The notes under the pieces: model-generated
Database searches by the model: none
What the model was told of the DNA's origin: nothing
Seen by the model: only the letters and a program-made list of their open reading frames with translations
Made by a program: the position numbers and the translations under genes
Assembly: GCF_023155855.1 (NCBI RefSeq)
Contig: NZ_JAKNUT010000004.1
Location: 124,001 to 188,000, forward strand
Length of the DNA stretch: 64,000 nucleotides
Reading direction: 5' to 3'
From: Microbacterium aoyamense
Lineage (GTDB): Bacteria > Actinomycetota > Actinomycetes > Actinomycetales > Microbacteriaceae
Shown: positions 1 through 7,211 of the stretch, piece by piece
How the letters are laid out: every line of letters starts with the position of its first letter
Position numbering within the stretch: the first letter of the stretch is position 1

Positions 1-180
1 GTGCAGGTGCCCGGAACGTGGCTGCGCGACGGGCCGTCCGCGCCCAGCCCGGCCGTGCGTCGACCGCTCGATGCCGCACTGCATCGAGGTGCGCTGACGC
101 TGCGCGGGTACGACCGGGTCCTGCGTCTCAACATATCGAGTCAAGTCATAACTAATGACGGCGATAGGCTCGCGTCGTGA
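1..180 (+). pseudogene. comM: comM (yifB) Mg-chelatase-like ATPase, 3' part, disrupted by an integrated element
   Basis: Frame 1 is open from the window edge and reads as the C-terminal region of ComM/YifB, with the recognisable stretch GALTLRGYDRVLRL before codon 43. After CTC at 127-129 the reading leaves comM and continues into the mobile element for 16 foreign codons to TGA at 178-180. The true end of the gene lies 8.6 kb away at 8760-8855, in the frame needed to continue the protein. ComM is a hexameric AAA+ helicase that helps branch migration of transforming DNA. Only the last 30 residues are exchanged, so the chimeric protein might keep part of its function. The start of the gene is outside the window. 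Confidence 0.85.
121..150. other. attL: attL junction of the integrated element
   Basis: comM sequence ends and element sequence begins here. The only sequence shared with the right junction in a position that restores comM is CTC at 127-129. The element side carries ATCG (135-138) and GTCATA (145-150), which mirror CGAT and TATGAC on the right side. Such a short core is typical of large serine integrases. The exact crossover base pairs are inferred. Confidence 0.75.
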
Positions 181-644
181 CTCCGAGCCCCGCCGCAACC
201 GAAGCCGCGACGACGGCCGCCGCGATCGATCCGACTCTTCTCGTGCTGCTGCCGATCATCGGCGTGTTCGCGACGATTCTCGGCGGCTTTCTCGGCGCGT
301 GGATTCAGGGTCGCCGGGAGCATCGGAAGTGGAAGCGAGAGAAGCGGTACGAGGCTTACGTGCGGCTCGTCGCGACGCTCATCCAACTGCGAGAGCTCCG
401 CCGCGAAGAAGCCGATCGGAAGCTCGACCCCGACAATCCACGATTCGCCAACCTCGAAGCGCGTCTCGACAAGTTCAGCGATATCAAGGGAGATCTGCAA
501 GCGCCGTATACGGTGCTCGGGCCGAGGGCGATTGGCGACGCCTTCGCGCTCGTGAACTCGCTCCCGCCCGATAGCCCCGAGTCGATCGCGGCGTGGGATG
601 CGCTCGTGGGGGCTATGAGGAAAGAACTCGACGTCGACGACTGA
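177..644 (+). CDS. Small single-span membrane protein, accessory gene of the element
   Basis: 155 residues from GTG at 177, which overlaps the stop of the chimeric comM frame as GTGA. One hydrophobic segment at about residues 20-42 (LLVLLPIIGVFATILGGFLG) is followed by a basic stretch, so the remaining hydrophilic, helix-rich part is probably cytoplasmic. I do not recognise a family. It is the only rightward gene in the left part of the element and lies outside the main operon, at the boundary next to attL, a place where satellites and prophages often keep accessory genes. Its position behind comM could let it be read from the comM promoter. Function unknown. Confidence 0.6.
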   Translation: MTPSPAATEAATTAAAIDPTLLVLLPIIGVFATILGGFLGAWIQGRREHRKWKREKRYEAYVRLVATLIQLRELRREEADRKLDPDNPRFANLEARLDKFSDIKGDLQAPYTVLGPRAIGDAFALVNSLPPDSPESIAAWDALVGAMRKELDVDD

Positions 645-663
645 GCCCTCCCGCCCGCGAGAA

Positions 664-695
664 GAGGGCCGGGGCACTCTCATTCCCCGGCCCTC
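664..695. terminator. Bidirectional hairpin terminator between convergent genes
   Basis: An 11-bp perfect stem pairs GAGGGCCGGGG (664-674) with CCCCGGCCCTC (685-695) around a 10-nt loop. It sits in the 65-bp gap between the convergent genes ending at 644 and 710, as expected for a shared terminator. Confidence 0.75.
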
Positions 696-709
696 TCGTC
701 TCTGCCCGC

Positions 710-1114
710 TTAGGTGTGTCCTAGTCGGTTGTCGCTCGGGCCGGCTTGCCACATCGTGACGCGGCTCGGCGCCGACGAGAGATCCGTCCCGCGAACGCCC
801 GGCATCGTGACGGCGCCGATCACGTTGAGGTCGCCGCCGATCGACACGGAGCCGGCCATGTAGGCCGCGACGTACGCCGCCACCTTCATGTCGATGCGGG
901 CGTCGATCTGCGCGTTCGTCCATCTCGACGCCGTCCATGCGTCGAGCTGCGCCTGCATGTCGGCGATCAGCGCCTGGAGTTTCGCGACGTTGTTTGCGAG
1001 CGCTTCGCCGCTAGGTGCCTCAAGTGTGGAGATCCGCGTGGCGAGGTCGTCGAGTTCGTCGATCAGCCAACCGAGCTCGGAGGGGATCGCGCCGACGCGC
1101 GTGCTACGACGCAT
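710..1114 (-). CDS. Phage tail-like protein, last gene of the element operon
   Basis: 134 residues from ATG at 1114, preceded by GGGAGAG eight bases upstream; a GTG at 1123 is possible but has that same sequence too close. The N-terminal half is helical with heptad-like repeats (about residues 15-55), followed by the segment WTNAQIDARIDMKVAAYVAA and a small beta-rich tail (GGDLNVIGAVTMPG ... GHT). This layout, a coiled coil then a short beta tip, resembles small tail or fibre-tip proteins of actinobacteriophages; the assignment rests on general resemblance only. It is the terminal gene of the leftward operon and overlaps the 46-residue gene before it. Confidence 0.5.
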   Translation of the reverse strand: MRRSTRVGAIPSELGWLIDELDDLATRISTLEAPSGEALANNVAKLQALIADMQAQLDAWTASRWTNAQIDARIDMKVAAYVAAYMAGSVSIGGDLNVIGAVTMPGVRGTDLSSAPSRVTMWQAGPSDNRLGHT

Positions 1115-1244
1115 TCGGATCACTCTCCCGCGCGATGTAGCGAGAAAGGCTCGCGGACATGTGTTCCATCTGTGCGACGAGCCCCTCGAGCTTCGCGAGG
1201 AGGTCGCCGTTCGTCGGTTCCGTCTCGACGGCCGCGGCGGTCAC
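1104..1244 (-). CDS. 46-residue protein of the element operon
   Basis: A GTG start at 1244 overlaps the stop of the upstream gene as GTGA, and the stop at 1104-1106 lies inside the next gene. The product contains an amphipathic helix (about residues 13-40, LLAKLEGLVAQMEHMSASL) and no other motif. The exact coupling on both sides is the main support. Unknown function; a small excision factor or regulator is possible but not shown. Confidence 0.55.
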   Translation of the reverse strand: MTAAAVETEPTNGDLLAKLEGLVAQMEHMSASLSRYIARESDPNAS

Positions 1245-1666
1245 GATGCGCCGCCGTAGCGTGTCGCGTGCCAGGCTTCGCGCTGCCGCTCATAGGCGCC
1301 GCGCTCGTTCTCGTCGTGCGCGGCGCGCTGCCGGGCGTGATACGACTCGACCGTCTCGCGGTGCCCGTCGTCGGCGATCGTGCGTGAGGGGGTGGCCTCT
1401 TCGCTTTGCCAGCCCCTCGTCGCGCCTCGCACGACGCGACGGCCGGAACGGGCGGGCGGGCCCTCGAGGCGGCGGGCTTGAATCTCCGACGTCGAGAGCG
1501 TTTCGCGCTCGTCCGCCTCGTCGTCGCCGGAGTCTTTGACGCGCGCCCGACGATCGCCGGTAACGAGGGCGTCGGCTTGCTTCTCGGTCGGCGTTCGCCT
1601 CGACGCGAGCTCATCTTCGATCGCGTCGATTCGCTGCTGCAGTCGTCGTTCTTCTCGTGTTGCCAC
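1241..1666 (-). CDS. Hydrophilic unknown protein of the element operon
   Basis: 141 residues from GTG at 1666. The product is rich in Arg, Glu and Ala, with an N-terminal coiled-coil-like stretch (RREERRLQQRIDAIEDEL region, about residues 3-20) and long charged, probably disordered parts. There is no membrane segment or known motif. Its start region lies in the 26-bp sequence (1664-1689) that is repeated at 3835-3860, where it also joins a TTKEH-ending gene to a GTG start. The stop overlaps the GTG of the next gene. It has no recognised family; a structural or scaffold-like role would be a guess. Confidence 0.55.
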   Translation of the reverse strand: MATREERRLQQRIDAIEDELASRRTPTEKQADALVTGDRRARVKDSGDDEADERETLSTSEIQARRLEGPPARSGRRVVRGATRGWQSEEATPSRTIADDGHRETVESYHARQRAAHDENERGAYERQREAWHATRYGGAS

Positions 1667-1689
1667 TGTGATCAGTGCTCCTTCGTTGT
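1664..1689. repeat. 26-bp direct repeat, copy 1 (gene-junction repeat)
   Basis: CACTGTGATCAGTGCTCC (1664-1681) plus TTCGTTGT (1682-1689) recurs without change at 3835-3860. Read on the minus strand it encodes the last residues TTKEH and stop of the upstream gene, contains the ribosome site AAGGAG, and ends with the GTG start of the next gene. CACTG and CAGTG form a short inverted repeat inside it. Confidence 0.85.
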
Positions 1690-1902
1690 CGGTGCGGCCA
1701 TGAAGCCGCGGGCGGTCAGCACGGCCACCGCGGCCGCACGGTTCGGGGCGAGCACGGCGACCTCGCCGTCATGCTTCGCGAAGCAACGGCGGCAGAGGAT
1801 CCCGCCGCTCGGGAGGATGCCGTGGTCGCCATTGGCGGGGATCTCCCGCTTCATGCATCCCGAGCATGTGAACGGCGCGTAGGCGTAGGGATTCGTGGTC
1901 AT
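1672..1902 (-). CDS. Small four-cysteine zinc-ribbon-like protein
   Basis: 76 residues from ATG at 1902, behind the ribosome site GGGAAAGG; the ATG overlaps the stop of the upstream gene as ATGA. Two pairs of cysteines, CSGC at about residues 13-16 and CRRC at about 37-40, are spaced as in a zinc ribbon. The C-terminus ends TTKEH, the same five residues as the prim-pol protein encoded at 3843-5849. It has no catalytic motif, so a DNA- or protein-binding role is the simplest guess. Confidence 0.65.
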   Translation of the reverse strand: MTTNPYAYAPFTCSGCMKREIPANGDHGILPSGGILCRRCFAKHDGEVAVLAPNRAAAVAVLTARGFMAAPTTKEH

Positions 1903-2078
1903 CGCTGCGCCTTTCCCGCTGCGCGACGGCTTGCCCGGTAGCGGGTCGTGACCGCGTCCCACTCCAGCGACTCGGCCTCGGTGAACTCGCGGTCGAGAGC
2001 GAGCAAGGCGCGGATGCGGTCGCGGGTCGAGTCGACGGCGCCGAGCGGCCGCCACGCCTCGGGGAGCGGCCTACTCAT
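1899..2078 (-). CDS. 59-residue protein of the element operon
   Basis: The ATG at 2078 overlaps the end of the upstream gene (ATGAGTAG) and the TGA at 1899-1901 overlaps the next ATG. The product has a central acidic helix with Trp (REFTEAESLEWDAVTTRY) and a basic C-terminus. No family is recognised. Coupled stops and starts on both sides make it a probable gene. Confidence 0.6.
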   Translation of the reverse strand: MSRPLPEAWRPLGAVDSTRDRIRALLALDREFTEAESLEWDAVTTRYRASRRAAGKAQR

Positions 2079-2649
2079 CGTCGTCGTCCGTGAGGTAGAG
2101 CACTCCGTCGACCTGATAGCCGATCGAGCCGACGGCGGGGCCTCGGCGACGTCTGCGCGGCTTCTCCGGCTCCGAGGGCTCAGAATCCGTCGCCGGCTCG
2201 TCTGTCGCGGGAGACGGCGACGGGGCGCTCCGCGTGCCGTGATCCGGCCGGGCGGCCGCCGCCTCGGCTGCGCGCGCGGCCTGCCGCTTCTCGTAAGCCT
2301 TCGCGCGCTTCGCGTTGTCCTTCTCGGCGATCGTCACGACGGCGAAGAGGTCAGGGAGATCGGCGGCCGGCGTCGGCTTCGCGTTCGGGCGATGCGCCCG
2401 CGCGTCGCGACGGTACGCCTCGCCCCATGCCCGTTGCTCGAGGATCGTCATCCGTTCCCACTTCGCGCGAGCCTTCGCCATGCGCCGATCGAACTTCGCC
2501 GAGTCGCGGGCCTTCTCGGCGGCGAGCTTCTTCGGCGTCATGCCCGGCTGTGCGAGCCGGGTCGCGTCGAGAATCGCGATCGTCTCGCGGAGCTCTTCCA
2601 GGACGAGATTCGGCGTGTCGTCGTCGCGCGTCCGCCTCGGCTTACGCAT
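2071..2649 (-). CDS. Charged unknown protein of the element operon
   Basis: 192 residues from ATG at 2649, overlapping the end of the upstream gene by 8 bases. The N-terminal 110 residues are helical and rich in Arg, Lys and Ala with aromatic positions (KWERMTILEQRAWGEAYRR). They are followed by a Pro/Ser/Glu-rich linker, a basic cluster (KPRRRRRG) and a short folded-looking end (GSIGYQVDGVLYLT) with an acidic tip. It shows no membrane segment and no known motif. The place directly after the helix-turn-helix gene could fit a DNA-packaging or structural helper, but this is only position. Confidence 0.55.
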   Translation of the reverse strand: MRKPRRTRDDDTPNLVLEELRETIAILDATRLAQPGMTPKKLAAEKARDSAKFDRRMAKARAKWERMTILEQRAWGEAYRRDARAHRPNAKPTPAADLPDLFAVVTIAEKDNAKRAKAYEKRQAARAAEAAAARPDHGTRSAPSPSPATDEPATDSEPSEPEKPRRRRRGPAVGSIGYQVDGVLYLTDDDDE

Positions 2650-3028
2650 CGTCGCCCGCCTTGATCGTGAGGCCGAGCATCCGCACGCGGGCGGCGTCGG
2701 CGGCGAGGATCGTCCGATAGCAGGCGTTCCGCTCGGCGATCGTCTCGGCGCTCGCCAGGTCGATGTTCGCCTGCCGGATGATCTGGTCCTGCCGATCCTC
2801 GACCTCGGCGCGGATGAGGTCGGGATCCTGCTGCCCGAGAAGCTCGATATAGCCGGCGCGGGCGAGTTCTTCGACCTCGACCTGCGTCCGGCCGATCTGC
2901 CGAGCGATCACGCCCCATCCCGTGCCCGTGCGGCGGAGGGCGATCGCGCGGATCGCGTCCTCCACGTCGCGCTCACGCATCCGCTCCGCCGTCCGCTCGA
3001 GCTCGGCGGCCTTCTTCTTGCCTCCCAT
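2642..3028 (-). CDS. Helix-turn-helix protein, terminase-small-subunit-like
   Basis: 128 residues; the ATG at 3028 overlaps the stop of the upstream gene (TAATG). After a basic N-terminus, residues about 22-60 form a helix-turn-helix (RAIALRRTGTGWGVIARQIG followed by RTQVEVEELARAGY). The C-terminal half (about 75-122) is a helical hairpin ending in an Arg-rich repeat and MLGL, the arrangement seen in many actinophage HTH proteins annotated as terminase small subunits. If correct, it would recognise a packaging site and redirect a helper phage's large terminase, as in staphylococcal satellites. A plain transcriptional regulator is the alternative. Confidence 0.5.
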   Translation of the reverse strand: MGGKKKAAELERTAERMRERDVEDAIRAIALRRTGTGWGVIARQIGRTQVEVEELARAGYIELLGQQDPDLIRAEVEDRQDQIIRQANIDLASAETIAERNACYRTILAADAARVRMLGLTIKAGDDA

Positions 3029-3837
3029 TAGTCGTCCTCGGGGTCGTTCTCGTCAGTGAGGTCTTCTCCCTCGTCGTCGTCCTCGGGGTCGTTCTCGTCG
3101 TCGAGGTCGTCGGACTCGTCCGCCTCGGCCTGCATGCGTGCGGCCTTCTCGGCTTCCTTGACGGCCTCTTTGACCTGCTCGAGGATCTGCGCGGCGTAGC
3201 CGACGGCCTTCGCGAGCTCGGTACGGGCGAGATCGACGTGGACGGCCGGGGCGCCGGCCTCGCCCATCTCCCGGCGCGCTGCCTTCATCGGGGCGGGCGT
3301 GAAGTCGCCGCTCGAGAGCATGCCGAGCAAGCCGAGGGCGCCGGTCATCGTCGCCTCGGCGCGGAGAGCGATCTGCGACGCACTGGCGACGGAGAGGATC
3401 GCGGAGTCGAGAGCGGTCAGCCCTTCGGCGCGAAGCGCCGGCGTGTTGTGGGCGACGCATTCGATGTACTCGTCGCGGCGCGATTCGAGCCCTCCGAGCG
3501 CGCCCTCCCAGGCGAGGTCGAGATCTTCGACCGCCTCGCGCGCTGCCGCGCGGAGCTTCTTGATCTCCTTCGGCTTGACCGGCTTCCCTTCGCGGGCCGC
3601 GTTCCGGGCCGCGATGCGCGCGTCCTCGTCGGCACGTTCGAGGGCGACGTGGGCGGCCTGCCGCTCCCGCTCCACCTTCTTGAACGCGACGTGCGCCTCG
3701 GTCACCTTCTCGGCGATCTTCTTGACGGCGGCGACGTCCGTCGAAGCGGGGTCGATGACGTGGAGACGGTTGAGCGAGTAGCCCTCGCGGCCGTCATTCC
3801 AGCGGATTTCGTTGATCTTGAGTTCGGTCGTGCTCAC
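3028..3837 (-). CDS. Coiled-coil protein with acidic repeat tail
   Basis: 269 residues from GTG at 3837; a longer frame exists, but this GTG has the ribosome site AAGGAG in the repeat 3835-3860 and begins a normal protein (VSTTELKINEIRWNDG). Residues about 40-110 are strongly helical and charged, probably coiled coil. The middle contains Ala-rich helices and the segment GALGLLGMLSSGDF. The last 30 residues carry DENDPEDD twice, coded by a tandem repeat near 3031-3110. The gene lies directly after the prim-pol gene. The acidic tail might mimic DNA or bind basic partners. No family recognised. Confidence 0.6.
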   Translation of the reverse strand: MSTTELKINEIRWNDGREGYSLNRLHVIDPASTDVAAVKKIAEKVTEAHVAFKKVERERQAAHVALERADEDARIAARNAAREGKPVKPKEIKKLRAAAREAVEDLDLAWEGALGGLESRRDEYIECVAHNTPALRAEGLTALDSAILSVASASQIALRAEATMTGALGLLGMLSSGDFTPAPMKAARREMGEAGAPAVHVDLARTELAKAVGYAAQILEQVKEAVKEAEKAARMQAEADESDDLDDENDPEDDDEGEDLTDENDPEDD

Positions 3838-3860
3838 TGTGATCAGTGCTCCTTCGTTGT
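3835..3860. repeat. 26-bp direct repeat, copy 2 (gene-junction repeat)
   Basis: Identical to 1664-1689. Here it joins the end of the prim-pol gene (TTKEH stop) to the GTG of the coiled-coil gene, again with AAGGAG inside the last codons of the upstream gene. Confidence 0.85.
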
Positions 3861-5849
3861 GGCGGTTGTGGGATTGTCGAGCGGCAGGGTTACCGGCTCG
3901 GCGGGGAAGTCGGGGAGGTAGCGCAGCCATGCGTCGGCGAAGTCGGCGCGCTCCCAGCCCTTCGCGACGCCGATCGAACCGCCGAAGCGGATCGCGTGCG
4001 CGGGCGGGATGCCGTAGCCGTCAAACGTGCGGCCGAGGAAGCGCGAGTCGATCGCGCCCTTTCCGCCGAGGTCGCTCCACGGCGCATCTTCCAGCCCGAC
4101 GAGCTCGAGAAGGATCTCCGTGGAGCGCAGTCGGGCGTCGCCGTCCTTGTCGAAGATGCGCCGCACGTCGGCGAGAAGTCGGATGCCGAGCGACGCCGGA
4201 CGATCGCGGGCGTCGCGGAGGATGACCAGGGCGGCGTCGCGGGCAAGGCGCGGCCATTCTCCGCCGGCGGCATCCGCGACGGCGAGGAGTGGTTCCCAGA
4301 CGTCTGCGTCGCGATCGGCGATCCCGTCGGGCATCTCCGGCCAGGGTGCGCCGATGCTCTTCGCTGCCGTGCGCGCCCACGCTGCCAGGCGATCGCGCGT
4401 CGCCTCGAGCTCGCTGCCGTTCTGCCGCTCGCGGTAGGGCTCTACGACCTCGTCGGCGCGGCGGCGGCGCATGGGGATGACGACGGAGCGCGTGCGGATC
4501 GTGTCGGGGAGTTCGCCGAGGCCGGCCATTGCCACGGCCGCGAACGTCGAGAACTCTTCGAGGATGACCTCTTTACCGCGCGTCGCCGCTCGGTTGTACT
4601 TCGCGCCGCGGCGATGCCCGCTGTTGTAGATGCCGCGGAGCTCTTCGGCCGTCGCGTCACGCGATCGCACGCCGAAGAGGGTGTCGACCTCGTCGTGGAG
4701 GATCGTCGGCGGACGATCGCCGGAGTCGATACGACGGGCGAGGAAGGCGACCGACGTGTTCATCGTCTCGACGGCGTCGGGGACGAGACGCGCGAGCACT
4801 TCGAGGACTCGCGTCTTCCCGCTGCCCGGCTCGGGGCTGTTGACGTAGAGGCGAGGCGTCGAGTCGAAGCGGTCGATCATGTGGGCGTGTGCCGCCCACA
4901 ACGTGACCGCGGCCTCGTGCCATTCCGTCGGCAGGGAGACGAAGCGGCGGATCTGCCGGCGGATCTCGTCGAGTACGACCGCGCCCTCCGAGAGCGGAAG
5001 CGTTGCCGGCTCGGCGTGGCGCTGCGCGATCGCTCGCTTCTCGTCGTGTGTGAGAGCGAACGTCGCCGGCGGGAGTCCGAAGCGGCGGACGGAGCCCTGC
5101 AGCGCGTTGTCGAAGGCGGCGGCGTACTCCGAGCCCCACCCGTCCGCGTAGACGGCGCGGGCCTTATCGATCGCCTTCTCGACGCCGGGGTGCCCGGCTT
5201 GGCCGAGCTTCACGAGAGCCGCGACGGCTTCGAGCATGTCGGCGTGCCCCATGTCTCGGGAGCGGAACGCCTTCCGTGCTGCCTTGACCTCGTCGGACGG
5301 CTTGCCGGGCACCAGACGCTCGAGGTACTCGTCGACGCCGGCCAGGGTGTCGCGGCCGGCGGATGCCGAGCGCTGCCCGCTCACGACGAGCCACGCGGGC
5401 GCCTCTGCGAGCTCGGCGACGGATGCCGGCGGCGCGACGTAGAGGACGGCGTAGGACTCGCCGGTGCGGCGGTCGATCCCGCTGCCGCGCTCGAAGAGAT
5501 CCGCGGAGCCGTTCGGAACGTCGATCCCCTCCGGCGCGACGTAGAAGGCGTGAGAGCCGCCCGAGGGCGTCGCCTGCTGCCACGTCGCCGGGAGATCGTG
5601 GCCGAGGCGTGCGAGAGCCGCGAGGCCGTCCTTCCCGCCTTTCACGTCGAAGTCGGCGATCGCGAGGCCGGAGGGGCCGGCGACGACGGCGGGGAGCGCG
5701 TCGGGATGCTTCGCCCACCAGTCGCGGATCGTCTTCTTCGACGTCGTCGCGTCCTTCAGGCCGTGCTTCGTCAGGGGGCGCTTGTCCGAGCCGCACGGGA
5801 AGACATGCCAGCCGAGGCGCGCGGCCGCGAGCGCGTGATCGACGCTCAC
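3843..5849 (-). CDS. Primase-polymerase / DUF3631 P-loop ATPase, replication protein
   Basis: 668 residues from GTG at 5849, coupled to the upstream gene by GTGA; the frame is open further upstream but that part reads as a shadow of the preceding gene. The N-terminal 200 residues match the bifunctional prim-pol fold (GWHVFPCG, then TPSGGSHAFY and an acidic IADFDVKGG). The middle carries a P-loop (PEPGSGKT) and a Walker B-like acidic motif (TILHDEVDTLFG), and the C-terminal half matches DUF3631. Such proteins prime and unwind DNA at plasmid, AICE and satellite origins. With the iteron array 700 bases upstream it is the probable replication initiator of the element. It ends TTKEH. Confidence 0.85.
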   Translation of the reverse strand: MSVDHALAAARLGWHVFPCGSDKRPLTKHGLKDATTSKKTIRDWWAKHPDALPAVVAGPSGLAIADFDVKGGKDGLAALARLGHDLPATWQQATPSGGSHAFYVAPEGIDVPNGSADLFERGSGIDRRTGESYAVLYVAPPASVAELAEAPAWLVVSGQRSASAGRDTLAGVDEYLERLVPGKPSDEVKAARKAFRSRDMGHADMLEAVAALVKLGQAGHPGVEKAIDKARAVYADGWGSEYAAAFDNALQGSVRRFGLPPATFALTHDEKRAIAQRHAEPATLPLSEGAVVLDEIRRQIRRFVSLPTEWHEAAVTLWAAHAHMIDRFDSTPRLYVNSPEPGSGKTRVLEVLARLVPDAVETMNTSVAFLARRIDSGDRPPTILHDEVDTLFGVRSRDATAEELRGIYNSGHRRGAKYNRAATRGKEVILEEFSTFAAVAMAGLGELPDTIRTRSVVIPMRRRRADEVVEPYRERQNGSELEATRDRLAAWARTAAKSIGAPWPEMPDGIADRDADVWEPLLAVADAAGGEWPRLARDAALVILRDARDRPASLGIRLLADVRRIFDKDGDARLRSTEILLELVGLEDAPWSDLGGKGAIDSRFLGRTFDGYGIPPAHAIRFGGSIGVAKGWERADFADAWLRYLPDFPAEPVTLPLDNPTTATTKEH

Positions 5850-6208
5850 TTGCCGGCCTCGTTCGTGTTGCGCATCGCTGCGGCGATCGACTCCGCGATC
5901 GCCGTCCGCCAGAGGATGATCGCCGTCCGACGGCGGGCCTCGCGGTTCGGCCACTGCCGATCGGCGAAGCGGCGGTCGACCTCTTCCAGCCACGGCTCGA
6001 GCTCGGCGGCGGAAGGCTCAGGCGCGCGCTTCTTACGAGGCGGAAGGCCGGCCGCCTCGCGCTCGGCATCTACGCGCGCCCATCGCTTCGTGGCGGCCGC
6101 GCGCGAGCGCTCGGAACGCTGCTCGGGCGTCATGTTCGCCGCTGCGCGGATGCCGCCGAGCGATGAGTGCGCGCGGTCCGGCGTCGGCCCCTTCCCTCGG
6201 CCGGTCAT
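5846..6208 (-). CDS. Small basic protein with a GGxxAA-type helical motif
   Basis: 120 residues from ATG at 6208; the frame extends upstream, but this ATG overlaps the previous stop as ATGA. Residues about 18-42 (GGIRAAANMTPEQRSERSRA and AATKRW) form a motif common in small phage and plasmid proteins. The C-terminal half is an Arg-rich helix (RRRTAIILWRTAIAESIAAAM). No enzyme motif. As it precedes the replication gene, it may bind DNA at the origin or regulate the operon; this is inferred only from place and charge. Confidence 0.6.
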   Translation of the reverse strand: MTGRGKGPTPDRAHSSLGGIRAAANMTPEQRSERSRAAATKRWARVDAEREAAGLPPRKKRAPEPSAAELEPWLEEVDRRFADRQWPNREARRRTAIILWRTAIAESIAAAMRNTNEAGK

Positions 6209-6333
6209 CGCACACCCGCGAAGAGGGCGGCGAGGTCGGAGACGATCGCGGGGCGGAGCGGCGGGGCGTCGTCGACGACGCGGGAGATGATCGCGCGCTC
6301 TTCGAGTGAGAGCGGGGCGAGCGGTGCAGACAT
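6205..6333 (-). CDS. 42-residue first gene of the leftward element operon
   Basis: ATG at 6333 is preceded by AAAGGGA about ten bases upstream, the clearest ribosome site of the operon. The protein is a short helical peptide (LSLEERAIISRVVDDAPPLR and so on) of a kind often found at the head of actinophage replication operons. It is coupled to the next gene by ATGA. Function unknown. Confidence 0.6.
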   Translation of the reverse strand: MSAPLAPLSLEERAIISRVVDDAPPLRPAIVSDLAALFAGVR

Positions 6334-6548
6334 GGCAATCGAATCCCTTTGAGAGATTCGCGATGTCTGCAAGGACGGGCGAAGAGGCCCCTCCTCGGCG
6401 TCGGAGTTGACGCCTGCCCGGTGACTCTGCGGCACCGGCCGGATACGACGAGCCTAGCATGGCTTGGCATCGTTGCAAGCGCATTTATCCCAGGTCAGTG
6501 TCGCTTTTCGGCCAATGGCTGAGAGAGGGCCGACGGGGCTCGGAGGGT

Positions 6549-6783
6549 GTAACCGCGTGTAACCGACGTGTAACCGATGCGGCGTCGAAACTCCCGCGGA
6601 AATACGCGGGTGTAACCGATGTAACCGATGTAACCGACTTCTGCGGGTGAAGAGGGCAGACGGGGAGCGGGATGTGCCCGAGTGCCTGCTGTTACCTACC
6701 TCCCCAAAACAACAACAAGTAGCGGGAGAGGCTTACCCTCGCCTTCTCGGCCGGAACTCGGTTACATCGGTTACATCGGTTAC
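6549..6783. other. Iteron array, putative replication origin of the element
   Basis: The 9-bp unit GTAACCGAT and one-base variants occurs nine times. There are three spaced copies at 6549-6557, 6559-6567 and 6570-6578, three perfect tandem copies at 6612-6638, and three tandem copies in inverted direction at 6757-6783. The two tandem blocks form a 26-bp inverted repeat around 118 bp that include a less GC-rich stretch (CCAAAACAACAACAAG near 6703-6718). It lies in the noncoding gap before the prim-pol operon. Apart from these repeats I see no convincing gene in 6334-6548 or in 6784-7034 except the weak candidate at 6780-6974. Iterons plus a linked initiator suggest an origin; operator sites for a repressor are the alternative. 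Confidence 0.75.
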
Positions 6784-6974
6784 GCGCTCGGCGCTAATCG
6801 GGGGAGCGGGCAGGGATAAGCGGTTAGCAACGTGGCACGGTCACTATTCCAGCGGCAGGGGCGAGACAGTGAGCCCCGTGCGAGTTCGAGGACGGCCGCC
6901 GCCTCTGCCTCTATCGCCAGGATCTCGGCCGCCGCCACTATTCGCGGATTCTCGGCCGAGTTACGACCAGCCAT
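6780..6974 (-). CDS. Doubtful 64-residue protein beside the iterons
   Basis: From ATG at 6974 the frame gives a plausible helix (NPRIVAAAEILAIEAEAAAV) and then a less protein-like end whose stop falls inside the last iteron. There is no clear ribosome site. It may be a small regulator of the element or chance. Confidence 0.25.
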   Translation of the reverse strand: MAGRNSAENPRIVAAAEILAIEAEAAAVLELARGSLSRPCRWNSDRATLLTAYPCPLPRLAPSA

Positions 6975-7034
6975 TCCACGCGAGCCGGAGAACTCGAGGC
7001 GGGGCCGAACTACCGCCGCCGCTACTCTGTCGCC

Positions 7035-7211
7035 ATGGACGCGAGCGAACTCGAGCCGTGCGCGATCTGCGGCTCCCCGGTCTACGAGACGTTGGTCCCC
7101 GGCGATCGGCGCGCCGGCGTCTCGGGAGCGTCGAGCGTCGAGCGGATATGCACCGATCTCGCGTGCCCGAGTAACACGGGCCGCGGCCTCCCCTTCGCCG
7201 CTGCGCCCTAG
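7035..7211 (+). CDS. 58-residue cysteine-motif protein next to the integrase
   Basis: ATG at 7035 to TAG at 7209-7211. It contains CAIC near residue 9-12 and Cys at about 39 and 44, a possible zinc site. The stop overlaps that of the convergent integrase as CTAG. It is a small gene immediately beside a serine integrase, a frequent place for recombination directionality factors, but it is not recognisable as one. Confidence 0.5.
   Translation: MDASELEPCAICGSPVYETLVPGDRRAGVSGASSVERICTDLACPSNTGRGLPFAAAP

Noticed and set aside
6459..7174. Rightward open frames across the iterons, with VTDVTDVTD repeats
   Set aside because: The peptide repeats are the translation of the 9-bp iterons; the rest is Arg/Pro-rich and not protein-like, and there is no convincing ribosome site.
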